Part shown: positions 10,788 to 22,478 of the stretch, piece after piece | Layout: the number at the start of each line of letters is the position of its first letter | Numbering within the stretch: position 1 is the first letter of the stretch | DNA from: Hymenoscyphus infarciens | Taxonomy: Eukaryota > Ascomycota > Leotiomycetes > Helotiales > Helotiaceae | NCBI GenBank assembly: GCA_001414345.1 | Contig: LLCB01000263.1 | Location: 1 to 64,000 of the forward strand | Direction of reading: 5' to 3' | DNA: 64,000 bases | The notes under the pieces: model-generated | The model's input: the letters and a program-made list of their open reading frames with translations, nothing else | The model's database searches: none | Told to the model about the DNA's origin: nothing | Program-made: the position numbers and the translations under genes

Positions 10788-12546
10788 ATTAAGAAGGATG
10801 AGAGGGAGGGGTGGGGGAGAAGGGTGTGGAGTTGGAGACACCGAAGAGCGAGGAGGTCGGCGTTGTAGGGGGTGAGAGTGTGTGATCTCAACTCTTTAGA
10901 GGCCGGAGTTGTCCTTTGCATTTTTTGTTGTCTTTTTTTCAGTTTACTGCGATGCATTTGAAAGTTGGAGTCTTGGAGTTTAGACCTGTATACTTTGAAG
11001 AGAAAATATAGAGGGCGGTCTTGCAGTTACCCAATGGAGAAATAGCGTTTGAATCTGGTAGAAAAAAAAAATATGTCGCTCATGAAGGAAGTTCAACGCC
11101 AAAATCAGTAATTTTTCTCATTAGCTACATGCCTTCTTCAGAGGCCGCCATTAAGCGACTCAAGTGACATAGTAGCATTGCATCACCAACTCATTGGAAT
11201 AATACAAACATAGCAAAAACAAACAATTATCTAGTTATGTTTCTAGAGATTTGAACACATTCCACTGCTACAAGGTACATACACAAAAAGTGGGTTTTAA
11301 TGGAAGTGTACTTTATCTGAACTCACCAGCGCGGCGCTGAATAGTCATTGAGCGGTCATTAGATCCGAGGATCGTAGCATGATCATCAAGTTGGTTAATC
11401 GCTTTCTTAATCTGTGCAAAGAAAGAGGCTATCGACCAGCACTCGATGCAACGATAAAGACACTTCATAATGAGAAATCCCTTTGATTCTCCATCATAAT
11501 AAACTTTGCCAACACACAATGCCCTAAGAGAGAGAGAATCTTGAAACGAACTCGGGTTTCTTTCGGGAAATCACGATCAACTTTTCCAAAATTAGATCGC
11601 GTATTTCCTCAGGTGCCGGCAGTTTGGCATGGATCAACAGCTGGCTTAGCAGTGTGGCATTGCCGGCTTGGCTTCTCTCATCGAAGTTGGCGTAAAGAAC
11701 AATGACTGGTGTCATTGTTTCCATTTATCTCTTGGCATTGTGGCTGTTGCCACAAACATTCGGGTTTGAAAGCCCTTCCGAGGTCCGGTTGCGGGGTGGG
11801 GAAAATAGGGATGGCGATTTGCATCATGCTTTCATGAAGTTTGTGATTTATATGAAACGATGGGATGATTTTTGTTCCTTTTTGCGGGGAATTTTTGCCA
11901 GTGTTCAGGTTTGCGCCATGGCATCCCCGGTTTTGTAGAAAGTATAAATCTGGAAATTGTACAGACTAAGTATTACACAGAAAAAGTATACAATCCTAGT
12001 ATAGACTTTTCAGGAGATTTTATCAACTTTTAGACCTTTTTAGGTCTTTTTAGGTCCTTTAGTAACTAAATTTAAGCCTTACGCTAGCTGTCATTTTATC
12101 CTTTCTTAGACTTTATTCTGTTCTTTACAACTATAGTCCGTATGTGGTGCAGCCTATTTGGAAAGAGGGGGGACTGTGCAAATGCAAAAATTGCAGTTCC
12201 AATCATGAGAGACTATTTTGTTCTACTTCTTAGATCCGAGCAAGTGCAAAACTAGAGGTTATACGAGTTCCCCGCTTCTAAACGCTAGTGGAATCGATAA
12301 GTAGAGCCGCATAACTCCACTCTGAAGTCACTTGGCTTTAGCGCAGGGTTTTATGGGGCAAATTTGAGACCCAATGTTTAGATGAACTTCCATTGCAAGT
12401 GGAGCTCGTACTCGCTTTAACTTTAAGTAATCCCGATACAGTGGAGATACCCACGGTTCATGCTAAACAACAACACTAACTTCCAAGAAGTGAACCCTGG
12501 TGTCTACAACGCATCATAAACAAACAGATCAAGCGAGGTGAGAAGG
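10788..12546. other. Gene-poor spacer
   Basis: No confident gene. A possible broken gene at 11313-11724 (minus) is listed separately. At about 12031-12062 a short tandem repeat of TTTTTAGGTC occurs. The remainder shows no recognised structure. Confidence 0.5.
11313..11724 (-). pseudogene. Possible fragment of an unknown gene
   Basis: On the minus strand an ATG at 11724 opens a 66-codon frame containing LPAPEEIRDLILEKLIV, followed after a stop by a second 68-codon frame (YRCIECWSIASFFAQIKKAI). A good polypyrimidine-AG acceptor (CTCTCTCTCTTAG) lies at the junction, but I could not find a donor that joins both frames in phase. It could be a decayed small gene or chance. No family is recognised. 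Confidence 0.25.
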
Positions 12547-12552
12547 TATAAA
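12547..12552 (+). promoter_or_regulatory. TATA box of the phiA-like gene
   Basis: TATAAA sits about 150 bp upstream of the start codon and is followed by a pyrimidine/CAAC-rich leader (repeated CCAACCAA just before the ATG). This is typical of highly expressed fungal genes for secreted proteins. Confidence 0.6.
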
Positions 12553-12702
12553 GAGGAAACCACAGCCCAAACTTTTATACTCATCATCCACTCAAGATCT
12601 TCTCAAACATCACAGTCGTTTTCCACTCACTCACAACCAACTTCCTCCTAATAATTTACTCAACCACCAACCACTCAACCAACCAACCAACCAACCTTCA
12701 TC

Positions 12703-13266
12703 ATGCAATTCTCCACCGCTACTATTTTCTCCGTCCTCACTGCTCTTGCAGCAGCAGCCCCAGCTCCTCAACTCCCCGAGGCCAACGACCCAAAGTACTT
12801 TGGTCTCCTCGCCATCCGATCTGGCAACTCGGTCCATCTCAGCAGCTTCAACGCAGCCAAAAGCAGCATCTTTGCCGGTCTTACTGGTCAAAACGCCACC
12901 TGTGATACCGAGTCAACCTCCGCAACCTTCTACATCCAAGACGAGGGATTGTTCTTGTACGCTGCCAGCGCCACTCCTCAACAACTCTTCGTCGACCGCT
13001 CGGGAATGGGACAAGGAAAGCTCGGCTACACGACTGGTGCTCAACCAGCTCCAGCCAACTCTGAGAGAACTGGATTCGCCATCGCCAATGGCAGTCTCAC
13101 CTTTGATGGTGCCGGATTCATTGCCTGCCCAAACAGCATCGGAGGAGCCCACAGCATCTGGGTTTCGGCCGGAATTGAGAACCCAGCTGGCAACCAAAAC
13201 TGTACCGGAATTGGTGCCACTGTTGTCGAGGCTACGACCCCAGTCAGCTGTATTTACACTTCTTAA
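12703..13266 (+). CDS. PhiA-like secreted cell-wall protein
   Basis: Single-exon 187 aa protein. An N-terminal signal peptide (MQFSTATIFSVLTALAAAA, cleavage near residue 19-21) precedes a mature domain with the features of fungal PhiA, a cell-wall protein needed for phialide and conidium development in Aspergillus: FGLLAIRSGNSVHLSS, the LFVDRSGMGQGKLGYTTG block around residue 92, ERTGFAI and CPNSI. Mature-protein cysteines are few (about four) and there is no GPI-anchor signal or membrane segment. The family is abundant in secretomes of Leotiomycetes. A TATA box and CAAC-rich leader suggest strong expression. Whether it acts in conidiation here is inference from the family. Confidence 0.88.
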   Translation: MQFSTATIFSVLTALAAAAPAPQLPEANDPKYFGLLAIRSGNSVHLSSFNAAKSSIFAGLTGQNATCDTESTSATFYIQDEGLFLYAASATPQQLFVDRSGMGQGKLGYTTGAQPAPANSERTGFAIANGSLTFDGAGFIACPNSIGGAHSIWVSAGIENPAGNQNCTGIGATVVEATTPVSCIYTS

Positions 13267-14121
13267 ATGTTGAGGACTTGGAATGAATGATGATCAGGGA
13301 GAAAAGTTTTGGAGAGATTCTTAGATTGTGTCTTTAGCGTTCTTGTATTTCCATTTTTATAGGTATGGATTTTCGGGGTTGGGAAACCAGGGGACAGCAA
13401 TGGTGGCCTGATAGGCTCCACAACATGTATATTACAAATAGATTGTTGGCTTTATTCTTCATCTCTCCAATTGCGATATCGTGAGGCTTTCTCTCCGATA
13501 CTGTTGACAAACTCTTAAAACTTGAAAACAAGAAGCGATAGGAATTTCACGAGGTTACGAGGGAGGGGTTGGAGTTTCCTCGTAGATTTTGTCAACGGTT
13601 CCGATCGGAGCAGGGGTGTACTTAATAGCGCTAAGGTATGTTTAATGAGACTGTAAGGTAGGTCACCTGACATGCCTCGCCAGTCTCTAAAGTCACCCTG
13701 GCAACAACTAGAAGTCAACACGAGGAAAATTGGGACGTGTTAGTTAGAACGCCTGATGTCATATGTGGAACATATCCCCAACTTTTCGATTTAAACCCCG
13801 ATCGTGGAATCGCGGTAACTTCTCCCGTGTACTGTCTTTCCAAATCGGGCGACCAAAAAAGGGGTCACGCTAAGCCGCAATGGTGCTCATCCATGCACGG
13901 GGGCTAGCAGCCTCGGGCTTACAATCCATGACCACGTCAGCCAACCGCAGATGAGTCCGAACCCGACAGGACAGGTAAGGCTGGAATGAAGAGATGAGGC
14001 TACCACGCTACCTACGCTACCTCATCTCCTCGACGGAGTATCACAAACATCCGGAAGACTCCCCCTTTCTTCCGAAGCCTCTCCTCATGATATCCTTCAG
14101 CCTCATTCTTTCACTTATATA
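13267..14121. other. Intergenic region
   Basis: 3' flank of the phiA-like gene and promoter of the GH47 gene. It includes a short repeated CTACC/CTACG stretch at about 14000-14030. No gene is recognised. Confidence 0.5.
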
Positions 14122-16152
14122 ATGCGGCGGTTTCCCTTCGTTCGAAGGTCGCCCATCACCTCCCTTTCCTCACGCCAGGTACGCTACGTGTTGTTTGCAG
14201 CTTTTTTGTTCTTGCTCGTCGTATTTTTACCACAACGCCTTGCTGGCGAACCAGCGACAGACCAAGAGTTCTCGAAGCCAGATCTCGAGAGAGTCGAGAC
14301 AGAGAAAAGCGAAAGTGGCAGCAGTCCATTCAGTATCCAATTTGCATTTGGCCATGAGACGAAGAACACCGCGGCCAAGACAATCCGGTTGGAGCGCCAA
14401 CAAAAAGTCCGAGAAGCTTTCCTTCATGCATGGAAGGGATATAAAGACCACGCATGGCTTCACGATGAACTCCTACCAATTTCGGGAGGGAAAAAGGATC
14501 CTTATGTCGGCTGGGCCGCTACGTTGGTGGATGCACTCGATTCGTTGCTGATTTTGGGACTTCAAGAGGAGTTTGATCACGCGCTTGAGGCATTGGATTC
14601 CATCGATTTTTCCCAGCCGAATTCTGAGCGAGTGCCTGTCTTTGAAACGACCATCAGATATCTGGGTGGTTTATTGGGTGCTTATGATGTGAGTGGTGGG
14701 AAATACCCAAAGCTTCTCACCAAAGCAGACCAGCTTGGGGAGTTCTTGTTTCGTGCGTTTAATACATCAAATGGTATTCCTGTCCCTTATTATGTAAGCA
14801 ATTATGTTCCTTTCACAATCTTCCGTAATTATTCCTTTCGTTCGTGTGCTAGATTTCTTATATTTCATTCTTATCTCACCCGTCTTCCATTATTTTCATC
14901 TCGAGACTTTCTGAGCATGCAAACTAACACCAACACTCAGTGGTGGAATGGTACAGCTGAAGTGCTAGTTGGGGAGAGCGGTGTCCTCGTAGCACAGATA
15001 GGTAAGGGGCAACAACTTAAGCTTGAGAATCCACGAGCTAATAACAATAGGCTCCCTCTCACTTGAGTTTACCCGGCTGGCCCAGCTTACCGGGAAGCGA
15101 AGGTATTTCGAAGGAATTACAAAAATCACGGACATCATGGACAAGGCGCAAAACGAGACTTTGATTCCCGGTCTCTGGCCTTCCCAGGTCGATACAAGAG
15201 ACCCACCATCTTTCACCAGCGCTTCCTTTACATTAGGAGCATGGGCGGACTCACTGTATGAGTATTTGCCAAAGGTATTAGCAACCGGGACCATTTTCCT
15301 GTGGATTTTCAGATGCTAATATCAAACAGCAACATATCCTACTTGGCGGCCAGTCAGATCAGTACTTGCGAATGTACCGCATGGCTATGGAAGCCGCTGA
15401 CAAATATCACTTTTTCCGCGCCAAAACTCCCGGAAATCAGGACATTCTCTTCATCGGAGACGCTCAGAAATACGACGGAGAGCCAGCTCTTATCCCGGAT
15501 ATACAGCATCTGGGTTGTTTCGTCGGTGGAATGGTTGGTCTAGGTGCCAAGATTAATAAGTCGCCCAAAGAGCTAGAAAAAGCAATCAAGCTCACCAACA
15601 GCTGTGTATGGGCATATCAGAATACAGCTACTGGTGTCATGCCCGAGATTTTCACTGTCGAGAAGTGCCCGTTGACAGGCTCTTGCGATTGGACGGCTGA
15701 AGAGGCCACTGAGCCGGGCCATTCTCACGGATTCAAATACATTAGCGACAATAGTTACCAGCTCCGCCCCGAAGCCATCGAGTCGGTCTTCATTATGTAT
15801 CGGTTAACTGGTGATCCGGTATGGCAAGAGAAGGGCTGGAAGATGTTTACAGCTATCATGGATCACACCACGACTCCCATCGCCAATGCTGGACTTCGGG
15901 ATGTCACAAAAAAGGAACCAGAACAGGTGGACCAGATGGAGAGTTTCTGGCTTACTGAAACGCTGAAGTATTTCTTTTTACTTTATAGTGAGCCGGATGT
16001 TATTAGTCTGGATGATTTTGTCCTGTTAGTATTCCCGTTGCCTCGTTTGTTTGGAAATACGTTCGTACGTATTTTCTGTTCATACACTGACCGTGCTTAG
16101 CAATACTGAGGCGCATCCATTCCGCCAGAGAGATAATTTACATGAAATATAG
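14122..16152 (+). CDS. Mannosyl-oligosaccharide alpha-1,2-mannosidase, class I (GH47)
   Basis: Trims alpha-1,2-linked mannose from N-glycans in the ER/Golgi. Five exons: 14122-14793, 14941-15001, 15051-15274, 15330-16024 and 16101-16152, giving 567 aa. A type II signal anchor (about residues 22-40, LFAAFLFLLVVFLP) follows a basic cytosolic tail. The GH47 (alpha/alpha)7-barrel starts with REAFLHAWKGYKDHAW and DALDSLLILGL. It includes the family blocks VPVFETTIRYLGGLLGAYD, LRPEAIESVFIMYRLTGD and, in the short last exon, LNTEAHPF, the calcium-binding Thr-Glu motif that ends the catalytic domain. That motif decides the final splice (donor 16025, acceptor 16100). Intron 1 (147 bp) is longer than the others. 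The sequence looks intact. Confidence 0.95.
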
Positions 16153-16536
16153 TGAAGTACTGGGGCGTTCAAATACCATTGAGGTATACTACATACCCTG
16201 GCGTCAGGGAATTCATCCTTTTCTTTGGATATGACATGAGGATATGCAAGGTTTGGAAATCCTGGGCGTTATATTATAGATTTCTTCAAGTTTGTAACAA
16301 TATTACATCCCTTTTCAGGCACCTCATAATTACTCTCACAGCATCCAGACTGCCGGTTCCCACGAGACCATCGCGTAACCATCACGATGGACACAGAACG
16401 AGAGCGAAAGGCATAATTAGTTCAAGAACTTGGGTGCGCCAGTTAATTAGTGGATCTGACCTTATCTAAACTCAAAGCAACTGCCGACACCTTCCTTGGT
16501 GTGGAATAAATGATTCCCCACAGTAAACCTTACCGG
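16153..16536. other. Intergenic region
   Basis: 3' flank of the mannosidase gene up to the hAT-type MITE. No gene is recognised. Confidence 0.5.
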
Positions 16537-16820
16537 CAGGGGTCGGCGATTACACGTAAAGTATAGATGATTACGATACTCTTAAATAATAAAGGTTTTA
16601 GACGATTATACGTTACTTTACACAGTATACTAAATATAGTATGCTTAGCAACATTTATAAAGTTACTTTTAAATGTCTATGAAAATGTATAATCCTAAGC
16701 ATAAAAACACCATGAAACCAGTATGAAATTAGTAAAAATAATAAGGTATAGATGATGGTTTTTGATTACGACTCTAGATGATTACACGTAAGTTATTTAC
16801 TTACGTTTTGCCGACCTCTT
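16537..16820. mobile_element. Non-autonomous hAT-like MITE
   Basis: A 284-bp AT-rich element. Its left end CAGGGGTCGGC is mirrored by GCCGACCTCTT on the right, with mismatches only at the outer bases. It is flanked by an 8-bp imperfect duplication, CTTACCGG (16529-16536) and CTTACCAG (16821-16828), 7 of 8 identical. An 8-bp duplication with CAGGG-type ends is the hallmark of hAT transposons. It contains internal GATTACACGTAA repeats near both ends. There is no coding capacity. Confidence 0.65.
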
Positions 16821-17318
16821 CTTACCAGAGCCCACCGTGCCCACTTATACTCTTTGACCGAGAAGGGCGAATTTTTTATATAACAATTGCACTTCTCTGA
16901 CTGCATATTTCTCTGCACATCTGAAGCTACTTACATTCAATTCCACACTTTCTTTTTGATCCAAAAACCCCACTGCAAAATTGCGGGCCACAATTATTTT
17001 CACGGCGATCCTCGCGCCCTTGGCGGCTCTCGCTGCTCCAAGTTAGTATGATAATAAAGCTAGCATTGGTGCAAGACAAAGTGCCAAGTGTACCAAGCTC
17101 GTTCCTTGTGTAGTGATTGTTCCGGAACCGAGCGAGGCAGGAACCGAAGCTCGATTTGATAAATTTGCTAATGCTTTTATCGTGACGAAGATTATCACTG
17201 AGGCTTTTGAGTATATCACCGTGTGTTACATAGTATGTCGTCTCTCCTTCCCTCATTGCAAACTTCTTGAGTTTTGAGGGATATAATAAAAATGCTAACT
17301 AAAAATGAAATAGAAGCA

Positions 17319-17498
17319 TGTTATGGGGTGCACACGTGACCTGGCGGACCTGTATATATATTCATAGCTCCTGCCAGTCTTTACTCTTTAGTAGACGTTT
17401 TATATACTATATAATTAATTATATTAAATCTACCTTTCTTTTAAGCCTCGACTAGAGTAAGACAACAAAACTACATTTAATACAACTATTCTATAATA
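17319..17498 (+). repeat. 5' LTR of the first RIPed element
   Basis: 180 bp, TGTTATGGGG at the 5' end and ATAATA at the 3' end. It differs from the 3' copy essentially by C/T and G/A transitions, which marks RIP. The outer about 35 bases keep several CpA/TpG sites, so mutation tapers at the element edge. Confidence 0.9.
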
Positions 17499-18549
17499 TA
17501 GTAGTAATACTATAATTCGATTCTAGACAAGCCTCTATCGAACGAACTCTTACACTTCTATATATACTCTATCGCTTCTATATCTATCTCTCGCCTCTAC
17601 CGTAATCTCACACTCGTATACTTAAATCGAATACTAGCTCTTACTAGTACGACTCTATATAGGTAGGTCTATACAACGAATTAATAAATAAAATATTAAT
17701 TATTTATTATAAATATTAAATAGATAGATAGTATTCAAGCGATTATTTAAGTGATAAGAGCTTAAATAAATATATTACAAATAGTTTCTATTTATTAGGC
17801 TTAATATCTACACTCTAGGTCTTAGTATAGAGGGTTTATATAAGTTGAAATTTACTCCCTTTTTATATATATATATAAATATAATAATACTCTTAATTTA
17901 CTTACTTTTTAATTATTACTAATAGATTACTATCGCCTCTACTTAAATCTCTAAGGATATCTATTTATCTCTTATTATTATTATTTTATTTATCTTTTCC
18001 TAAAAGTCAGATTTCTAGTCCTACGTAACCTTTAAACTAGTTTCTAAACTAGTTTAGAACTGTTAAGATATAATAACACTAACATCTTAATTTAAGCTCT
18101 ATTCGAAGGAGCCTCTACTACTAGCTATCTACTACTTAAGCATCTCCTAAGAGTAATTAATTATATCTTAATTACGCTACTATTAAACGAATCGATCTTA
18201 TTATCTAAAACTACTAACTAGGAGATGTCCTCTATATACTATCTTAACTTCGATATATCTAGTCCTAGGCCTCCTTTAAAGACAATACTACTATAGTATA
18301 AGCTCTTTAAGCCTCTCTAAACGCCTCTTCTCTAGCCTCTCCTTCTCTTATAGTATTACTAGAGACCTAAGATAAGGACCCTAAATCGCCCTCTTAAGAT
18401 AGAGCACGTAAACGTTCTAAATATACTATTTCTACTACTATTACTCTCTACTAAGCTCTCTAATAAAAGCCTATACGCTCTTATAATAAGATAACTTTTA
18501 TATGTAAATACTTTAATATTATATACTTAGATAGCTCTTAGGAAAAGTA

Positions 18550-20640
18550 TACTAAAAAAGGTAAGAAAACACTACTTTTTAATCACTAATAAATATATAA
18601 GTTTTATCTCTAGAACTCCCTCGATTCCTACTACTATAGTAATACCTCTAATATCGTCGATTACCTATTTAAAAAGCATAAGTTTATAAAGGATATATAT
18701 TATAAGGGAGAGCTAGTACTAGAGACGCCTACTATAATAAATATTACGCCCTTTATTTAAGCACTCTTACTAAGAATTAATACTATAGATACTTATCTAC
18801 GTTTTATTATATAGATAAACTAAGCTTTCGCTCTCGTCGATTATATAGCCTTTAAATAGTTATATCGTTCTAATACTTAACTTCTACTCTTTAAAAGCTA
18901 TATAACTCTCTAATAGTTTACTAAGTAAAAGTTTAATAAGATAAGATAGGAATAAGCGCTTTTACTTATAGAAATATACATATCTATCTCTATTACCTTT
19001 AATAGATAGTTATCTAAAAACTATAAGCATATTATAGGAGGAATTAAGTATTAGATTAGCTCTAACTAGTAACGATATTATATAAATGTTAAGTACGTTA
19101 AAGTAGTTTATAATAAGTCTAGAGAGGGAATAGTAGATGTTTTATTCGCCTCTTTTTCTAATAATATTAATATAACATAATTTAACAAGATAGATAATAA
19201 GACGCTTTTAGAGTAACGAAGTTAAAGTTTTAGCCTTAGGATTATATATAAAGTACTTACGATTTATAAGGATAATACTACTAATAATAACACCTTTTAT
19301 AACTACTTTCTCTAAAAGCTTAGGTTCTACTATAATAATAATCCTATACTCGATCTTAATATACTATAGTATCTCTTTTAAGGTTATAACTCTTAGATTA
19401 GGTGTTTAGTATATTATTTAACACTTATTACTACTATAGTATTTAACTTCTTAAAAAGTAGGAATATAGAAGAGGCTTTAAGAGTTATAAACTTAGTATA
19501 AAATTTACCTAGAAATAGAGAGTTTCTTATATACTATGCCTCTCTCTTAATTTATATAAAAATACGTTATCTTATACTCTAGATTATAAGAAGTAATAAA
19601 CGTTAAGATACTTAGTATTAAATCGCTTAAATAAGGATAATTCCTATTAATATCGATACTTAGTAGAATTCCCTCTATTTAATAATATTTAAGGCTTAAA
19701 AATAAAAGAGTATAATCGCTTAATTTAAGAGAGACTTTAGTATATATCGGTTCCTTATTCCTACCTAGGATAAGTAGGATCTTTATAAGTAGATAGAGCT
19801 TTATATAGAGCCTTTTTATAATCATATACTTTTAGTTTTATACTAGATACTATCTCTCTCTAAATACGTTAGTATTATATAAGGATTAGCTAACCTTATT
19901 TATAATATTATAATAGAAGAGGCTTCTTATACTCTTATATCCTAGGACCTTAAAGATACTTTTAATTATACTAAAATTTCACTTAAAAAGTAGACTTTTA
20001 AGATAGAGTAGTTACTAATTTACTTTATCGCCTATATTCTTAATCTATATATTAAGTATATACTAATTTAATAATAATATAACCTCTCTTAAGCTCTCTA
20101 AATTATTAATTAGATTAAACTTTATATAAAGCACTAATACTCTTAAGATAGTCTAATCGCTTAAATAGAGCCTATTATAGAGTACCTACTAAGATACTCT
20201 ATCTACTAGTAGAATCTCCTTTTAAGAGCTTATACTTTAAATACTACTAGCCCCGACGAGTTATATACCGACTTTAATTAGTATCTTAATAACCCTTATA
20301 TTATAACTTTCGATACTAATAAGGAGTAGCTTCTAGAATAGTAGAAGTTAAATACCTTTTAATACCTAAATACTATACTTTATATATACGATTTATTAGC
20401 TATTCTAAGTACTAAAGTCGACGTTAAAAAGCTCTTTTTAGAGGGTTAAGATATAATTAGGGTATAATATATAGTAATAGATAGTTCTACTATATGTATT
20501 ATAAGACTTTTAAAGAGTTACTACGATTAAGAGGATAAAAAGAGTAAGGAAAAAGAGAGTAATTAGAGAGCGATTTTATAAGCTAAGCTCGGCGTAAGTA
20601 ACACTTTGAGAATAGCCTTATTTAATAACTAATTTATCTA
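18550..20640 (+). pseudogene. hAT-family transposase, destroyed by RIP
   Basis: Reading through TAA/TAG as former Gln codons gives a hAT transposase. A BED-finger-like remnant ends in DYLFKKHK (about 18650-18680). The RNase H-like core contains DNTTNNNTF (about 19270-19300, family DNATNNDTF), followed by a region matching the domain that normally reads LGHILNL. The C-terminal dimerisation block LLAILSTKVDVKKLF (about 20390-20440) aligns with the family LSIPATSAEVERLF. There are dozens of stops, all compatible with CpA-to-TpA change on either strand. The family is inferred from recalled hAT motifs and the assignment is good. There is no function. Confidence 0.75.
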
Positions 20641-20984
20641 CTTTTTTAGTCTAGAAACGCCCTAGCGTAGCTTAATTAAGACAACGAAAGCGACTAAAGT
20701 AGATAATTTCAAGGGATTTTCATATATGTTTAGATAAGTGAGAAACTATACTAAAAGGGTGGAGAATATAGAATATTCTTAAATAAACAACTACTATTTA
20801 TACCTTAAACTCTCCTTATTCTTAAATAATTTAAAGGGTAATTTATCCGTGGAAAATCGTGAATATTCTGAATATATTCGTAGCTTTTATTCGTTGTACA
20901 GACCTATATATAGGGCGTATAACTATCTCCTAGGAAGCTCGATTAGTAGTAAGCACGACGTAAGGTACTACTCTTCTATACTTC

Positions 20985-21290
20985 AATTCACTCCGCTCCG
21001 TAACCTATATCTACAAACTTCTCTTTAAGTCCCGAGTCTTCGATCTTCTCTTCTATACCCACACCGCTTTAAAACCTATATCTACAAACTCCTCAAGTCT
21101 CGAGTCTTCGATCTACCCTGCCTTGCCGAGCCTTCGATCTACTCTGCCTCTTCGATCTACCCTGCTTCGCCGAGTCTTCTTCTATACCCACTCTGCTTCG
21201 AAACCCACATCTGCGAACGTCTCTTTGAGTCCCGAGTCTTCGATCTGCCCTGCCTCTTCGATCTACCTGCCTCTTCGATCTGCCTACCTC
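20985..21290 (+). repeat. Degenerate minisatellite inside the LTR element
   Basis: About three diverged copies of a unit containing AAACCTATATCTACAAAC, a run like CCCGAGTCTTCGATCT and CTTCTATACCCAC. They start near 21000, 21067 and 21190. The last unit also contains internal CTTCGATCTRCC reiterations. It is less RIP-mutated than the flanks. No function is assigned. Confidence 0.7.
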
Positions 21291-21785
21291 GGCACACCTA
21301 CAGCCTCGCTTTCGTCCTCCTTAAGTAGCTATAGCAACCTCTAAGCCTAAGCTCTCCTCTCCTCTCCTCTTCTCTTCAACAAGTCAATAACTCGGACATT
21401 GCTATAGTAACCGCCTAACATATATACTTAATAGCTTCGACTTTATATTTCATTGAATTCTTACTCTCCCGCTTCTTACATCGATATACATCTCTAAGAC
21501 GTAGTATAGGCTAGTAGAATACGTTCACAAAGCACGGTTTAAAGCGCTCTTAAGCAACTCGAAAAGACTAGTTATATATATACTAGCTAGGGTATAGATT
21601 CCTCAAAGCCTATCTCTAATTAGTAAACTAGTATAGAAGAATAGATAGCTTAAAAGCCCTAGGTTATTTATACCTATACTAAGGTACTATGCTTAGAGAG
21701 GAACCTTACTTAAGGACTAGAAGACAGATTATACCCTTATTATTTCTTTTTAGTCCTCGAAGCTAACCTTTCTTTTAGAGAGGCA

Positions 21786-21965
21786 TGTTATAGAGTGCAC
21801 ACGTAACCTGGCGGACCTATATATATATTCATAGCTCCTGCTAGCCTTTACTCTTTAGCAGACGTTTTATATACTATATAATTGATTATATTGAATCTAC
21901 CTTTCTTTTAAGCCTTAACTAGGGCAAGACAACGAAACTACGTTCGATACAACTATCCTATGATA
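21786..21965 (+). repeat. 3' LTR of the first RIPed element
   Basis: 180 bp, TGTTATAGAG at the 5' end and ATGATA at the 3' end, followed by the AAGCA duplication. See the 5' LTR for the comparison. Confidence 0.9.
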
Positions 21966-22028
21966 AAGCACAACCCTTTAGTTCAAAGGGGCTCCGACTT
22001 AGCCTGGAATCTCCTCAGTCCAAACTAG

Positions 22029-22478
22029 GCAAGTTAAAATAGCAGGTTCTTAGGCACGAAGTTTAATATGACGCAGGGTGGTTGAACTATGAAAGTGGGT
22101 TTGGTGTGATTGTTGAGCGGTTTAGATGGGAGGCTGGTTGTATTGCTGAACTGGTAAGCATTCCTTTGACGTTTGGAAATAGGTTAGCTAATTGTTTCAA
22201 TAGTGGGATCCGGGAGAGGTATTCCCGGAGACTTGAGACAGTATATCTTGCTTGGTGTTTGCATAGCATGCGGTCCCTTTGTGCTTCGAAGTTTATCCAT
22301 AGTTCTCAACCAATGAATTCCTGACTCGAAATGCAGCATTAATAGGCACAAATTCAACTAAAACACGGCCCAGAATTGAGAAAACACTGTTTGTATTTCA
22401 TTCCTCTCAATCTCCTCCCACCCCCCACCCCCCTCCCCCAAATCTCCCCGATGGCAACAGCCCGGACTCTAAAAACGC
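22029..22478. other. Intergenic region
   Basis: 3' flank of the disrupted secreted-protein gene and of the following minus-strand gene. It contains a C-rich tract at about 22415-22440. No gene is recognised. Confidence 0.5.

Larger units (their letters stand above)
17319..21965 (+). mobile_element. RIPed LTR-bounded element with internal hAT remnants
   Basis: A 4,647-bp element bounded by two 180-bp direct repeats and a perfect 5-bp target duplication AAGCA (17314-17318 and 21966-21970), as expected for an LTR retroelement. A purine-rich stretch (TTTTAGAGAGG) precedes the 3' LTR like a polypurine tract. The interior is extremely AT-rich and almost lacks CpA and TpG, and every frame is riddled with TAA/TAG. 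The recognisable coding remnant is a hAT transposase rather than gag-pol. The simplest reading is a short non-autonomous LTR element into which a hAT transposon inserted, followed by RIP. The outer hAT ends could not be located. Confidence 0.8.
16981..22028 (+). pseudogene. Small secreted-protein gene split by an LTR element
   Basis: Exon 1 (16981-17232, 84 codons) encodes a signal-peptide-like N-terminus (RATIIFTAILAPLAALAAP) and a short mature region with three cysteines. It is followed by a textbook intron (17233-17313: GTATGT donor, GCTAAC branch, ATAG acceptor). Exon 2 starts with AAGCA (17314-17318); the LTR element then interrupts it, and the exon resumes after the duplicated AAGCA (21966-21970), running in frame to a TAG at 22026-22028. 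Two further lesions are present: the expected start codon reads TTG (16981) and a TAG occurs at 17044-17046. The intact product would have been about 104 aa. It looks effector-like, but no family is recognised. Confidence 0.65.

Noticed and set aside
15366..16100. GH47 gene ending at 16100
   Set aside because: The frame there has run into an intron; splicing 16024 to 16101 restores the family-defining LNTEAHPF motif and a stop at 16152.
16927..17256. 109-codon minus-strand frame opposite the secreted-protein exon
   Set aside because: It is the antisense shadow of the plus-strand exon, which has a signal-peptide-like start and a canonical downstream intron in phase.
17319..21965. Reading the first RIPed element as an ordinary Copia or Gypsy retrotransposon
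   Set aside because: The LTRs and target duplication fit, but no reverse transcriptase or integrase block can be read; the only coherent remnant is hAT transposase.
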